This document shows, piece by piece, positions 34,250 to 43,593 of a DNA stretch of 64,000 nucleotides; the first letter of the stretch is position 1, and every line of letters begins with the position of its first letter. Below the pieces are notes generated by a model. It had not been told where the DNA came from and did not search any database. It saw nothing but the letters and a program-made list of their open reading frames with translations. The position numbers and the translations under genes are program-made. Source of the DNA: Planctomycetota bacterium (GTDB lineage: Bacteria > Planctomycetota > UBA8108 > UBA1146 > JAJFFE01); contig JAJFFE010000053.1 in NCBI GenBank assembly GCA_021776775.1, forward strand, positions 1 to 64,000, written 5' to 3'.

Positions 34250-34857
34250 CTCGAGTGGGTCGACCATCTTGCTGATGTGAGTTGCGGCAGTAATACGCCG
34301 TTGCCAGTGCCCTGACCCTTCGGCCGGGCTCCCACCCCTCCATCGACTAAGCGAAGCCGCTCAGGTTGCGCTTCCCGTGACTCCCTTGTGATGGTCACTG
34401 ATCGAACCCTCACCCGGAGTTGTGTTCTTTGGCCGGACCGATTGTCCGGTCGACTCCGAGACGTTGAACCGCTTCGGAGCGCCACCGCTCTCGAAAATCG
34501 AGGAAGAGTCGGTCACGACCTCGGCGCATCCAGGATTGCAACCAGAGCGGGAGATTTGAAGCCACCAGAAGATCGGCGCCGAGTCTGAGGAGACGTTCGC
34601 TGAGCATCGAGTTTCGAGCGACTGAACTTGATCGGCTGCCGTCGTCGGTTTTCGAATCGTATGAGGCGCAAGTTGCTAACTTCGCGACGTCGTTCACACC
34701 AGATGATGACTACGGTGTGGGGAAAGAGCACCGGTTCGTCAACGCGGTGCTCGAGCTGATCTAACTGTCGAGAAGATCACAAAGGTCACCGATGTCCGCC
34801 ATGACAATTCTCTACGATCACCGCCATGGTCGAACAGGAGCTTGCCGGGTAGAGCCC
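34250..34857. other. Region without a convincing gene between the Cys-rich and GT2 genes
   Basis: 608 bases. Small frames exist on both strands, but none has a start signal, domain or codon bias that stands out. On the + strand one frame is open to a TAA at 34762-34764 and ends in HRFVNAVLELI, slightly like the end of NusB; see findings. Confidence 0.45.
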
Positions 34858-35772
34858 CTACGAGCGAGCTTTTTTCGGTTTGAAGTACTCGACCGCGTAC
34901 CCCATCAAGTACGCCTGCTCGACTCCGAGACGAATCCAGCGTCCGGTCAAGAAGGAGCGAAGGAGTCGTCCTGGATAGGCCAGTGCTCGCTTCATGACCG
35001 GGACCCTCGATGGGAATTGGTTCTTTCGGTGGCCGTCGCTCAGGTTGTAGACGCGATCGGGGTAGTTGCGTTGTGCGAAAGCGCTGCCGCGTCCGTTACG
35101 AAAGTACATCTTCAGCACAGCACCGAGCCCCTCCGGAAGCGGATGGCTGACGTACGTATTCGGCGCGATAGCCACTCGATACCCGGCGTCTCGCACTTTG
35201 TGTCTCAAGAGGGGATCGAGTCCTCGGACCAACTCTTCATCCTCGCCACCGATCGCTTCGAACAGCGATTTTGGCATCGCCAGGCATGGGTGCTGAACCA
35301 TGTCGGAGTCCACCAACGAATTGACGATCGGAAAGAGTCGACGCGGAATCTGTTGCGATGCGTTTTTCTGAAAGCGCGTGCAGCCGGGCGGGAGGACCGT
35401 GCTGGCGCCGACCATTCCCACGTCGGGATTGGCGTCGAGCACTTCGAGGAGATTCTCGAGGACGCGAGGTGTACCGATAATGGTGTCGTCGTCCATCGTT
35501 GCGATGACACTGGCTCTCGCTTGGCGTACACCCCGGTTGATCGCCCGACCCTGACGATTATCACCGATCACGAGCAGCACCTCGAAATCGGTCACCGTTT
35601 GCTCGTGGAGATCCTCCAGGAGCTTGTCGAGAAGACCGCGACGGATTCCATCGCGAGTCGGAATGACCACGCTCACGCGCGGGGGGGCGTCGCCGTCACC
35701 GTAGACGAACCGCTCGATTCGGCTGGTGTCGGTCGGGAGTGCGGAAGCAGTCGACGAAGGTCTTGCAGTCAT
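34858..35772 (-). CDS. GT2 family glycosyltransferase
   Basis: A 304-residue GT-A glycosyltransferase: SVVIPTRDGIRRGLLDKLL at the start of the domain, the sugar-nucleotide acidic motif TMDDDT, GMVGASTVLPPG, then GGEDEELVRGLDP where the acceptor-side acid sits. No membrane helix is present, so a cytoplasmic enzyme acting on a membrane-bound or small acceptor is likely. GAGGTG precedes the ATG at 35772; a GTG seven codons earlier is in frame. It stands alone, divergent from the next gene. The sugar and acceptor are unknown. Confidence 0.88.
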   Translation of the reverse strand: MTARPSSTASALPTDTSRIERFVYGDGDAPPRVSVVIPTRDGIRRGLLDKLLEDLHEQTVTDFEVLLVIGDNRQGRAINRGVRQARASVIATMDDDTIIGTPRVLENLLEVLDANPDVGMVGASTVLPPGCTRFQKNASQQIPRRLFPIVNSLVDSDMVQHPCLAMPKSLFEAIGGEDEELVRGLDPLLRHKVRDAGYRVAIAPNTYVSHPLPEGLGAVLKMYFRNGRGSAFAQRNYPDRVYNLSDGHRKNQFPSRVPVMKRALAYPGRLLRSFLTGRWIRLGVEQAYLMGYAVEYFKPKKARS

Positions 35773-36108
35773 GGTCACCTCGGAGAAGTTCACGGATAGA
35801 ACGCAGTGCTCGCCCGCTCGCTATATCGGCCCGTACACGCAACGGCTTGACGCTCGACACGTCCCCTAGAGCGATTCCGGCTCTATCCGTGGCCGCCGCC
35901 CTCGACTCGCGCATGGATCCGTAGCTCCATCGGTCTTCTGTCGTTGACCTTAGGGGGCCGGGTAGCGGCGGGCGTCGCTCGTGCCGGGACTCGACCTGCG
36001 CCGTGGCGAGATTCGTGATGCTCGCTATAGTGACGCAACGGTTTTGGCCGGATCGCCCCGATTCGCCCAGCCGAGATCCAGGGTGGGACTACGGCGGAGG
36101 TACGCTCG
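35773..36108. other. Divergent intergenic region
   Basis: 336 bases between the GT2 gene and the following membrane protein. A TATAGT lies at 36026-36031 ahead of the + strand gene, without a good -35 box. Nothing else stands out. Confidence 0.4.
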
Positions 36109-37557
36109 ATGCGGTGCGGAACGGTGATCGCTGGTCTACTACTGGTCGGTCTCGCTGCCGTCCCGTTTGCTATCGTTGCGATGCTCGAAGACGCTGAGGA
36201 AAAGAAGCGCCAGGAGAAGTCGGTTCGTGACCGGAAGGTCTACGTGACTCCGGGCCAGCCTGGAACGACCAGACCAATAGAGACGCCGACGACCCCGGTG
36301 GCACCACCAGTCGTGACCCGAGTTGCGCCGCCCGTTGAGTCGGTTACTCCGGCTGATCCTGGCTCGGCCGTGACGTTCGTCGGTGCGCTGCGGTTGCCCG
36401 GATCCAAGCGGGCGATCAATCGACAACTCACCCTCACCACCGCGGTCGGTGAGCGAGTCGTCTTCACGAACGAGAGTGGGGATTTCTCCTTCGTCGTTTC
36501 GTCCAACCATTTTCCGATGACGTTGTCGGATTCGAGCGCCGCTCCGATCTACACACAGCGTTCGTTCCGCGAGGCGCAGCCCACCTACCTGAACATCGAA
36601 CTGCTTCGCCCGACGCGTCGATTCAAAGGCCTGATTCAGCCCCGGGCGGTGAGTGCATCGCGCTTCGCGGACGGGTCTCATCGGGTTCGCGTCTTTGGGG
36701 AGACTGCACTCGAAGCTGGGCAGTCGTTGTTCGCCTACCTTTTGTCGAGCACGAAAGTCGTCTCGTCAGGCCTTCATTACCATTCGAGCGATGGAGTGCT
36801 GGCCGACATGCTTCTCCCGGCCAGAAATCTTCATTCCGGTCGATTCCAGTTCAAAGTAGCGTGGAAACCGAGCTCTGCCGACCCCGCGATGATCGATACT
36901 GTGCGCGAGTACGTCGGCCTTTCTCCGGCCGATGGCCTCCCGGGCGAACTCGACGCGCGGGGGTTCATTTACATCGGGCGACCTGAGGAGGAATCGGCTC
37001 AAGAGAAGGAGATCCGGGATTACTGCCGCAAGGCGCTCGTCGAGGTGCAGTCGGCTCGGGATTTGATCTTGATCATCGCATGGCAGGTCCGCGCTCGAGA
37101 GGTTGCCACTACTGCCGAGGAAAAAGAAGATTGGCACCAGGAGATCGCGTTCGTCGAGAACAAGCCGCGCCAACAGGCACTTGCGAAGTACCCACCGTTT
37201 CAGTCCAGCGATGGCATGTGGCGAAAGGGTGGGATGAAGCTGCGCCGCTGGCGGAAGTTGATCGACGAGAAACTGCCTGAACGGTGGAAGCCGTTGCGCG
37301 ACCCGAGCAACTTCCCGTATCCCGACAAGTACCCGGAGATCGCCGTTCGCGTACCAGCGTTGTTCGCGGAACTCAATCGTCTGACCCGATTCGAATCTCG
37401 ACTGTTGTACGAGGCGATGGGCGAGTCGCCGGATGAGCGCGACTACGTCGATTCGAACTTCGGGCCATGGGACGAGCGGCGATTATCAATCGGCCGACTC
37501 AACCGGGTTTCGAAGGAACTCATCGAGCAACTCGACCTGGGGCGAACTCGCGACTGA
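36109..37557 (+). CDS. Membrane-anchored protein of unknown function
   Basis: A 482-residue protein with an N-terminal helix (IAGLLLVGLAAVPFAIVAML), a charged and then Pro/Thr/Val-rich linker (about 45-85), a beta-rich domain at about 85-270, and a helical, charged C-terminal domain from about 300 (AQEKEIRDYCRKALVEVQSARD). GGAGG eight bases before ATG 36109 supports the start. The topology is inner-membrane-anchored with a periplasmic part. I recognise no family or catalytic motif. The domains on each side of residue 300 look like separate modules. Confidence 0.65.
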   Translation: MRCGTVIAGLLLVGLAAVPFAIVAMLEDAEEKKRQEKSVRDRKVYVTPGQPGTTRPIETPTTPVAPPVVTRVAPPVESVTPADPGSAVTFVGALRLPGSKRAINRQLTLTTAVGERVVFTNESGDFSFVVSSNHFPMTLSDSSAAPIYTQRSFREAQPTYLNIELLRPTRRFKGLIQPRAVSASRFADGSHRVRVFGETALEAGQSLFAYLLSSTKVVSSGLHYHSSDGVLADMLLPARNLHSGRFQFKVAWKPSSADPAMIDTVREYVGLSPADGLPGELDARGFIYIGRPEEESAQEKEIRDYCRKALVEVQSARDLILIIAWQVRAREVATTAEEKEDWHQEIAFVENKPRQQALAKYPPFQSSDGMWRKGGMKLRRWRKLIDEKLPERWKPLRDPSNFPYPDKYPEIAVRVPALFAELNRLTRFESRLLYEAMGESPDERDYVDSNFGPWDERRLSIGRLNRVSKELIEQLDLGRTRD

Positions 37558-37572
37558 GGAAGACTTCGCGAG

Positions 37573-38325
37573 TCACTTCTTCTTCGGTTCCTTCGGCTGA
37601 CTCCCGGACTTCTCGTTGGGGCGGTGCACGATGGCAAGTTCGCCCTGCTCGTAGCGGGTCACCAGCCCTCGCTTTGAAAGCCAGACCTGACCCTTCATCC
37701 CTGGCGCGACGAATGACCACCGCGTCTCATCTCCTTCGACCTTTTCCTTGGTGATCGTTGTTTTCAGGATCGCCGTGCTGCCTCGGGGATCGATGAGATC
37801 GTGAGTACAGGTCCCGGTCTCGTGGGCCAGTGCCATGACGAATACGAGATGCTCGAACGCCTGGAGGGCCAGGAAAAACCCTGGCATGGGCGTGATGAGG
37901 TCCGTGTGCGTCACGGTTTGGCCGATCGCGCGGCGCACCGACATGATCCCGTTGTCCACGACAGCGCTGATTTCGTCCTTGACGCCCCAACTTCCCGCGG
38001 ATCGCGTCGTTTGTTGGCTGACGTAGGAGCGGGCGGCGTGGCTCGCTGCGTCGACGATGGTTTGGTTGGACGACCGCATGGCGTTTCCGCGCGCCGAAAA
38101 CGTCCACTGACCGAGAATCTGCCGCTCGTTCTCACGGGGAGCATCCGGTGACTCGGCGTCCTTCGTCTTTACCGGGCGGGTAGTGACGGTAAAGGTCGTT
38201 TCTCCGACCTCTTTTCCGTTCAAAATCCACGAGTAGGTGTAGGTCCCATCAGGGATTGTGGGGCTTGCAGGCGTGTCGGCTGGCACGGAAAAGAGCAAAG
38301 CGGCAATTACGACGGACGGAAACAT
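37573..38325 (-). CDS. Secreted protein of unknown function
   Basis: A 250-residue protein with a short signal sequence (FPSVVIAALLFSVPADTPA). The mature part has alternating strands: YTYSWILNGKEVGETTFTV, then QWTFSARGNAMRSS, and WSFVAPGMKGQVWLS. This layout resembles periplasmic proteins that bind lipid or lipoprotein, but the similarity is only in pattern. AAAGGA lies before ATG 38325. It is convergent with the previous gene, and the stops are 15 bases apart. Confidence 0.6.
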   Translation of the reverse strand: MFPSVVIAALLFSVPADTPASPTIPDGTYTYSWILNGKEVGETTFTVTTRPVKTKDAESPDAPRENERQILGQWTFSARGNAMRSSNQTIVDAASHAARSYVSQQTTRSAGSWGVKDEISAVVDNGIMSVRRAIGQTVTHTDLITPMPGFFLALQAFEHLVFVMALAHETGTCTHDLIDPRGSTAILKTTITKEKVEGDETRWSFVAPGMKGQVWLSKRGLVTRYEQGELAIVHRPNEKSGSQPKEPKKK

Positions 38326-38970
38326 ACCGTCAGTCCTTTCAATTCTTCCGGGTCTTCTTTGGTTCGGATCGCGTCCAGAGAGACGCGTTCGCCATGGGTC
38401 GTACAGTGAGGAGCAAAGGACCGGTAGCCTCGGAGGGAGTCCCATGGTTCTGCTCTATCCAGATGGTGTCAACGGAATTCCCTGCCCGTATCGATCCCAT
38501 ACGCTGAACGTTCTGTGTCGGAGATATGACCCGGACTGAGGTGTAGGCCCCAATTCTGGTCGTGAATCCGGCATTCGGGACGGCTCGCCTTCGTCCCAGG
38601 CTGCGACCGATCCGTAACTTTTCCGTAAGGGGGGCGCAGGCCACAACGTTCAATATACTAGTAAGATAACGTAATAGTTCCCGGCGCGAACCCTCGTCGA
38701 ACGTCCAATTGACGTCGACTGCGTCGGTAAGTGTCGAAGGTGGTCATCTGATTGCAGGCCGCGGGCACGACGTAAAAGCATCGTCTTACTCCAGCGGGGT
38801 AGTTCAACCCAGTTTGGAATGACGGGAAGCTGAGACTGGCTCGATCCACTTCTTATCGGGTGTGACGGATTCGAGCGACGTACTGGTGGGGACCCAAAAT
38901 GACACGGCCTCTGCGTCTCGGCGCAGAGTTGTGCCGGGCTCACTATGGGCAGCAATTGAGAGGGATCGGA
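38326..38970. other. Divergent region with an AT-rich patch
   Basis: 645 bases between two divergent genes. An AT-rich patch at about 38644-38678 (ATACTAGTAAGATAACGTAA) contrasts with the surroundings and may contain promoters or a protein-binding site. No gene-like frame was found. Confidence 0.5.
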
Positions 38971-39984
38971 ATGGGACGCGAACTTTCCATGGTTCGGAAG
39001 CTCGAGAAAATCGAGAAGGAGATGGGCTACTGCCAGATCAAGCTGGAGAAGGCAGAACGTCTACGAGTCCAGCTCCGATTCTTGAAGCTCCACGAACGCT
39101 CCCTCGAAGAGTCCATCACTCGTTTCCGCGAGCTTGCGGGTGACTCTGATCTTCACGGGAACGAGTTGGCTGGCGTCCGGTTGGACGACGTGTACCACGA
39201 GGTGACGTTGGATGATCGAACCCCATTGGCGGACGAGTTCCGTCAGGCGTTCCGAGTGGCCGGCTCCCTCGGCATGCTCGAGGACGAGAAAGCTACTCTT
39301 GAACGCGAGATCGAAGATCTCGACGAACGGCTTCAGACATTCGACGTCTTCGATGACAAACGGGAGATGCTGATGGCTGAGCGAGAGCACGCGCTGCTCT
39401 CGTTCCGGACGGAGGGCGCCGAGCCGATCGCGGCGATTTCGCGAGAATTCGACGAGATCGAAGATAGCTGGAATGGTCTGACCGAAGACCTGATGAACAT
39501 CGATGAAGCGCTGAAGCACATCGGGCACGCGGCCGACTACCTTCGATCGGCGAGAGGATTCGTTCTTGCGGGTCGAAGCCAATTCACGATCGAGACTTGG
39601 CTGCGCGAAGGCTATCTTCTTGACCTGTTCAAGCACACGTCAGTCGGACGTGCGAAGGTCATGGTCGAAGGGGCTGATCGGAACCTGAAAGTCGCGTTAC
39701 GCGAGCTGATTTGTCTGGACGAAGTCACCATTGACCCCGAAGACTTCGAGCACCTGCTCTTGCCGTTTCTCGATTCGCTTTTCGAAGACCTATTCGTGCG
39801 CTGCAAGCTTCGCAAGTCGATGGAGCTTTTGGAGGGTAGGGTCGCACGGCTCGAACGGCTGTATGGAGAGCTGGATGGGTTGCGCCAGAAAGTCCTCGAG
39901 CTGCAGGGCGAACAAGAGGAAGAGCGCGTTCGCTTGTTCACGCAGATCGGCGACGAACGTCGAAAGCTTCCGCTGGTGACGTAG
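38971..39984 (+). CDS. Long coiled-coil protein of unknown function
   Basis: A 337-residue, highly charged helical protein with heptad-like runs at its start (VRKLEKIEKEMGYCQIKLEK), middle (EDEKATLEREIEDLDERLQT) and end (ARLERLYGELDGLRQKVLEL). There is no signal peptide or membrane segment, so it is cytoplasmic. GAGAGG seven bases upstream favours ATG 38971 over an ATG 72 bases earlier. I cannot assign a family; SMC-hinge or ATPase motifs are absent. It converges with another coiled-coil gene on a strong hairpin, and the pair may be functionally linked. Confidence 0.7.
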   Translation: MGRELSMVRKLEKIEKEMGYCQIKLEKAERLRVQLRFLKLHERSLEESITRFRELAGDSDLHGNELAGVRLDDVYHEVTLDDRTPLADEFRQAFRVAGSLGMLEDEKATLEREIEDLDERLQTFDVFDDKREMLMAEREHALLSFRTEGAEPIAAISREFDEIEDSWNGLTEDLMNIDEALKHIGHAADYLRSARGFVLAGRSQFTIETWLREGYLLDLFKHTSVGRAKVMVEGADRNLKVALRELICLDEVTIDPEDFEHLLLPFLDSLFEDLFVRCKLRKSMELLEGRVARLERLYGELDGLRQKVLELQGEQEEERVRLFTQIGDERRKLPLVT

Positions 39985-40017
39985 ATCGTTGAACCGTTCG
40001 TTAGAGCGTACACAAAG

Positions 40018-40056
40018 AGAGCCGGGCGAGAGCGGTATCCGTTCTCGCCCGGCTCT
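40018..40056. terminator. Bidirectional terminator hairpin
   Basis: A 14-bp perfect stem (40018-40031 with 40043-40056) with an 11-base loop that can pair further as CGG/CCG. It sits between convergent stops at 39984 and 40079. There is no T-run, but the stem is very strong. Confidence 0.75.
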
Positions 40057-40078
40057 GTTCGTTGGTCGACTGCGTGCC

Positions 40079-41617
40079 CTACGCTTCTTCGAGCTCGGCG
40101 TCTGATTCGACTTCGATCACCGCTTCGACGCTGCGCGCTTCATCGAGGGACGCGTCGAGAGCTCGGTGAATCTCGGAGCGGATTCTCCCGGGCAGTTCCT
40201 GAAGTTCACTGAGCGAAGCGAGCGCTTCGTCGAGCGCTGGGATGCTGGGTGCTTCACGCTGCTCTTCCAGTTCGGTCATCGCCTCGATCACGCATTGGCG
40301 GATGTGCTGCGACAAGTTCCGGGTCTCCTCCAGGTGGCTGTTGATCGTGTGGACCAGCAGGGAGAAGTCCTTGCGCAGATTCATGACCATGTCCGGCAGC
40401 TCGAGCATGTTGTCGGGAAGCGTGTTCCCTTCGATGAGGGAGCGGACGACATCGACGATTTCCGTCGGTGTTGAACTTGCCGCCGGAGCGGACTCGGCGA
40501 TCATTGCTGTCGTCGGTGCTTCTGTGGGCGGCGTTACCGAGCGAATGGCATTGGGTATCGAGTGTTCAAGCTCGAGGCAGCGATCGAGGACTGTTTGCGT
40601 CGTCTTAGCATGAAAAGCTTCGACCGAGGCCCGGACGCCTTCTTCGAGACTCTCGAGTCGCGCCAATAGAACGGCGTCGGTCAGTCCGTCGTCTGCATCT
40701 TGTTCGCGCTCTATCTCGTTCACGGTCTCGCGAATCGCTGACCGTATAGTCTGATCCACGTCGACCGTTGAGCCGCTGGCGGTTTGCATGGCGAACGACT
40801 CGATGCGCTGAATGAGTTCGCGCTCGAACGCCTCTAGCCTCGGCACGATCGAGGACTCGGACGGCTCGCCGCCCTTAGTTGAAGCATCGCCAGCGATCGC
40901 GGCAGGCGCGGTCGTCGTGTTCGAAAACTCGGTTCGGAGCTTCTCGAATTGTTGATCGAGTAGCTCGGCGATCTCACTAGTGGACGCTCCCCCCTGGACC
41001 GTGTTCGGCGACGCGGGGTCCGACGCTGCACTGGAGAGTAGTTGTTCCAGTCCGTCGAGTTTTTCGAGAACCGGAGCGAGCGAGCTCGACAGGTCGAGCT
41101 GGGCCCCGGTGTCGTCCGCTGTCCCAGTGCGCTGCTCGAGAGCTGGGAGGATGGTGTTCGTCAGTCGGGATACAGCGTTCTCGAGTTCAGCGATCGTCGC
41201 ATCGGGAACGCCGTTCATGCGGTCGAGTCGGGCCACGACTGCCTGCTCGAACGATGCGAGTTGCTCCGCAAACGGGGCGGGGTCCACCGCTGGACTCGGT
41301 GTCGGAGCCGGCTCCGACGACGTGGTCAGAGATTCGAGCTTGCGATCCAAGTTGCCGACCACGCTGGTGAAGTCACCGATCGCTTGCTGTAGACCGTCGG
41401 GGTTGCTAGCGCCAGATTGGACATCGCGCATCTTCGCGTCGAACCGGGCGACCGCTCCGTTGATTCTCTCCTTGAGATCTCCAGTGAGTCGGGTTTGGAC
41501 TCTCTCGAGGATCCCGGCGTAAGAAACATCGTCCTGAGCGCGAGCGGCCTCGGTACTCTGGGAGAGGTGGTTCTGGCGGTTGAGCTGCCGAATGGTCCCG
41601 AGGAGATCCTTGGACAT
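40079..41617 (-). CDS. Long helical, acidic coiled-coil protein
   Basis: A 512-residue cytoplasmic protein made almost wholly of helix-forming, acidic sequence, with repeated patterns such as PRLEAFERELIQRIESF and ARLESLEEGVRASVEAF. Ala/Pro-rich links near 120 and 250 separate blocks. No catalytic motif is present. The start could be ATG 41617 (MSKDLLGTIRQ) or ATG 41647. The ten codons between them include a run of nine A, so the upstream start would be frame-sensitive. Convergent with the coiled-coil gene at 38971. The function is unknown; a scaffold or segregation role is a guess. Confidence 0.68.
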   Translation of the reverse strand: MSKDLLGTIRQLNRQNHLSQSTEAARAQDDVSYAGILERVQTRLTGDLKERINGAVARFDAKMRDVQSGASNPDGLQQAIGDFTSVVGNLDRKLESLTTSSEPAPTPSPAVDPAPFAEQLASFEQAVVARLDRMNGVPDATIAELENAVSRLTNTILPALEQRTGTADDTGAQLDLSSSLAPVLEKLDGLEQLLSSAASDPASPNTVQGGASTSEIAELLDQQFEKLRTEFSNTTTAPAAIAGDASTKGGEPSESSIVPRLEAFERELIQRIESFAMQTASGSTVDVDQTIRSAIRETVNEIEREQDADDGLTDAVLLARLESLEEGVRASVEAFHAKTTQTVLDRCLELEHSIPNAIRSVTPPTEAPTTAMIAESAPAASSTPTEIVDVVRSLIEGNTLPDNMLELPDMVMNLRKDFSLLVHTINSHLEETRNLSQHIRQCVIEAMTELEEQREAPSIPALDEALASLSELQELPGRIRSEIHRALDASLDEARSVEAVIEVESDAELEEA

Positions 41618-41734
41618 AACGTTTTTTTTTCTGTCGATATCTTCCATCGTGGTCGATGGGCACGGATTGACGGAGCATCAAAAAGTACGATGCCGGAGCG
41701 CACCCGGCCAAGTGGAGACCAAGTACAAGAGGCA

Positions 41735-42364
41735 ATGTTGGGACCCGTCGCTTACTGGATCGGCTGTTTCGTTCTCGGAGGGATTCCGTTCGCCTTGCTG
41801 ATTGGCAAGGCCAAGGGGATCGACATTCGCGAAGTCGGAAGCCGCAACATCGGCGCAACTAACCTAGGCCGAAGCCTCGGGTTGAGCTGGGGTGTCCTGG
41901 CGTTTTTTCTCGACGCCGGGAAGGGGCTAGTTGCCGTTCTCGTCGGCAGCGCTTTGCTGCGGGCCGAGGTTATCGGTGGCAGTTCGTCGACCTTGGTTAT
42001 CGGAGCTGCGGCCGCCATCTTCGGTCACTGCTATCCGGTGTACCTGCGCTTTCGCGGCGGGAAGGGCGTGGCGACTGCCGCCGGCGCCTTGTGCGGTCTC
42101 CATCCCCTCTTGTGTGCGGTACTTCTCGGTGTTTGGGTGGTCGTCGTCGGATTGACGCGAACGATCGGGGTGGGGTCCTGCGCCGCGGCGATCGTCGCGT
42201 GTCTTATCGGAACCGACTTCGCAGTAGGCTCGAACCTCGCCCCCATCGAAGGGACGCAGTCGACCGGCATGTTCCTGATTGTTCTCGGTGGGCTGGTCCT
42301 GTTCCGACACCGGTCCAACATTCGCGACTACTTCACGCCGAACGAAGCAGGGAGCAACAATTGA
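41735..42364 (+). CDS. plsY: Glycerol-3-phosphate acyltransferase PlsY
   Basis: A 209-residue inner-membrane protein with about five helices that transfers acyl from acyl-phosphate to glycerol-3-phosphate. The three family motifs are present: GSRNIGATNLGR, then GHCYPVYLRFRGGKGVATA, and GLVLFRHRSNI near the C-terminus. AGAGG lies just before ATG 41735. The gpsA start TTG lies in the stop codon (TTGA), so the two enzymes that make and use glycerol-3-phosphate are translated together. plsC, the next step, is at 48853. Confidence 0.95.
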   Translation: MLGPVAYWIGCFVLGGIPFALLIGKAKGIDIREVGSRNIGATNLGRSLGLSWGVLAFFLDAGKGLVAVLVGSALLRAEVIGGSSSTLVIGAAAAIFGHCYPVYLRFRGGKGVATAAGALCGLHPLLCAVLLGVWVVVVGLTRTIGVGSCAAAIVACLIGTDFAVGSNLAPIEGTQSTGMFLIVLGGLVLFRHRSNIRDYFTPNEAGSNN

Positions 42365-43347
42365 GTGCACGGCACGCATTGATCTTGGGGTCGGGATCGT
42401 TCGGTGCTTCGCTTGCGCACGTGATTCGTGGGCGTGGCGATCAGGTCACGATGGTCTGCCGGCGTGAAGAGCGGGTCGAGGAGATCAAATCTGGGCGACA
42501 TGGCTCGCTGCCCGGGGTCGAGCTTGCCTCTGGGATCGAGGCAGTCCTTTCGATCGACGACCCTTCACTCTATTCCTACGGGATCTCGGTGGTTCCCACC
42601 CAACGCATCCGCGAGGTGTTGGTGGCGCGTCGCGAGGAGCTGCCCAACGGGATTCCGTGGATCAGCGGCTCGAAGGGTATCGAGTTGCAAACCGGGTTGC
42701 GGCCGACTCAGCTTCTCCAGGAGTTCGGTCTCGACGAGAACCCGGCCGTGCTCTCAGGCCCGAGCCACGCCGAGGAGGTGGCGAGAGGCGTTCCGACGGC
42801 CGTGGTGTTGGGGAGTACTCACCATGGGCGGGGCGAATGGTTGCAGGCGGCGCTCTCCGGTGAGCGGTTCCGGGTCTACCTCAATCGAGATCCGATCGGA
42901 GTCGAGTGGGCCGGAGCGCTCAAGAATGTGATCGCGGTGGCCGCTGGGATCGCGGTCGGTTGCGGTTTTGGAGACAACACGCTAGCCGCGCTCATCACGC
43001 GCGGCGCGGTCGAAGTGGCCCGTTTCGGCGTTGCCGTCGGCGGGGAGCGGGAGACGTTCAATGGTCTCTCCGGAATCGGCGACCTGATTGTCACCTGTTT
43101 CAGCGAGCACTCTCGTAACCGGTCCGTGGGTTTCCGAATTGGTCGCGGCGAACCGATCGATGACATCCTCGCCGGGATGACCCAGGTAGCCGAGGGAATA
43201 CCGACGACCAAGGCAGTGGTCGATCGCGCCGAGGAGCTCGGGGTCGAAATGCCGATCGCTGAGGAAGTGCGCCGAATCGTCCACGATCGAGCGGATGTCC
43301 GAACCGGGGTCCAGGCGCTGCTCTCACGGAGCCTGAAGTCGGAGTGA
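42361..43347 (+). CDS. gpsA: NAD(P)H-dependent glycerol-3-phosphate dehydrogenase
   Basis: A 328-residue cytoplasmic enzyme that reduces dihydroxyacetone phosphate to sn-glycerol-3-phosphate for phospholipid synthesis. It has the Rossmann loop LGSGSFGASLA, then SGPSHAEEVARG, the catalytic lysine region WAGALKNVIAVAAGIA, and NTLAALITRG with GLSGIGDLIVTC. All are canonical. AGGGAG six bases before TTG 42361 supports this start, which overlaps the plsY stop. Confidence 0.96.
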   Translation: MSARHALILGSGSFGASLAHVIRGRGDQVTMVCRREERVEEIKSGRHGSLPGVELASGIEAVLSIDDPSLYSYGISVVPTQRIREVLVARREELPNGIPWISGSKGIELQTGLRPTQLLQEFGLDENPAVLSGPSHAEEVARGVPTAVVLGSTHHGRGEWLQAALSGERFRVYLNRDPIGVEWAGALKNVIAVAAGIAVGCGFGDNTLAALITRGAVEVARFGVAVGGERETFNGLSGIGDLIVTCFSEHSRNRSVGFRIGRGEPIDDILAGMTQVAEGIPTTKAVVDRAEELGVEMPIAEEVRRIVHDRADVRTGVQALLSRSLKSE

Positions 43348-43593
43348 TCCCCTTCTCGACGCTTGGCAGTTTCGAACGACTAGGCCAAGGGTTGGCTTCG
43401 AATCCCTCGAAACGCACGTTGCACATCACGGTCGGAATCACGTAATCTCGGCGTCTAGGTTTTCGCCACTTGGGCGTGGATTCGGGACGCATTTCTCGGT
43501 CCGCAACCGGCGATTGACGTCGCTCGATGTTCGATGCCGCTGTGTCCGAGACTGCTTAGTTCTAGGACCTCCAAGAGAGATTACGCGCACGTC

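Noticed and set aside
34792..35799. 335-residue + frame
   Set aside because: It is antisense to the GT2 gene, which carries clear glycosyltransferase motifs.
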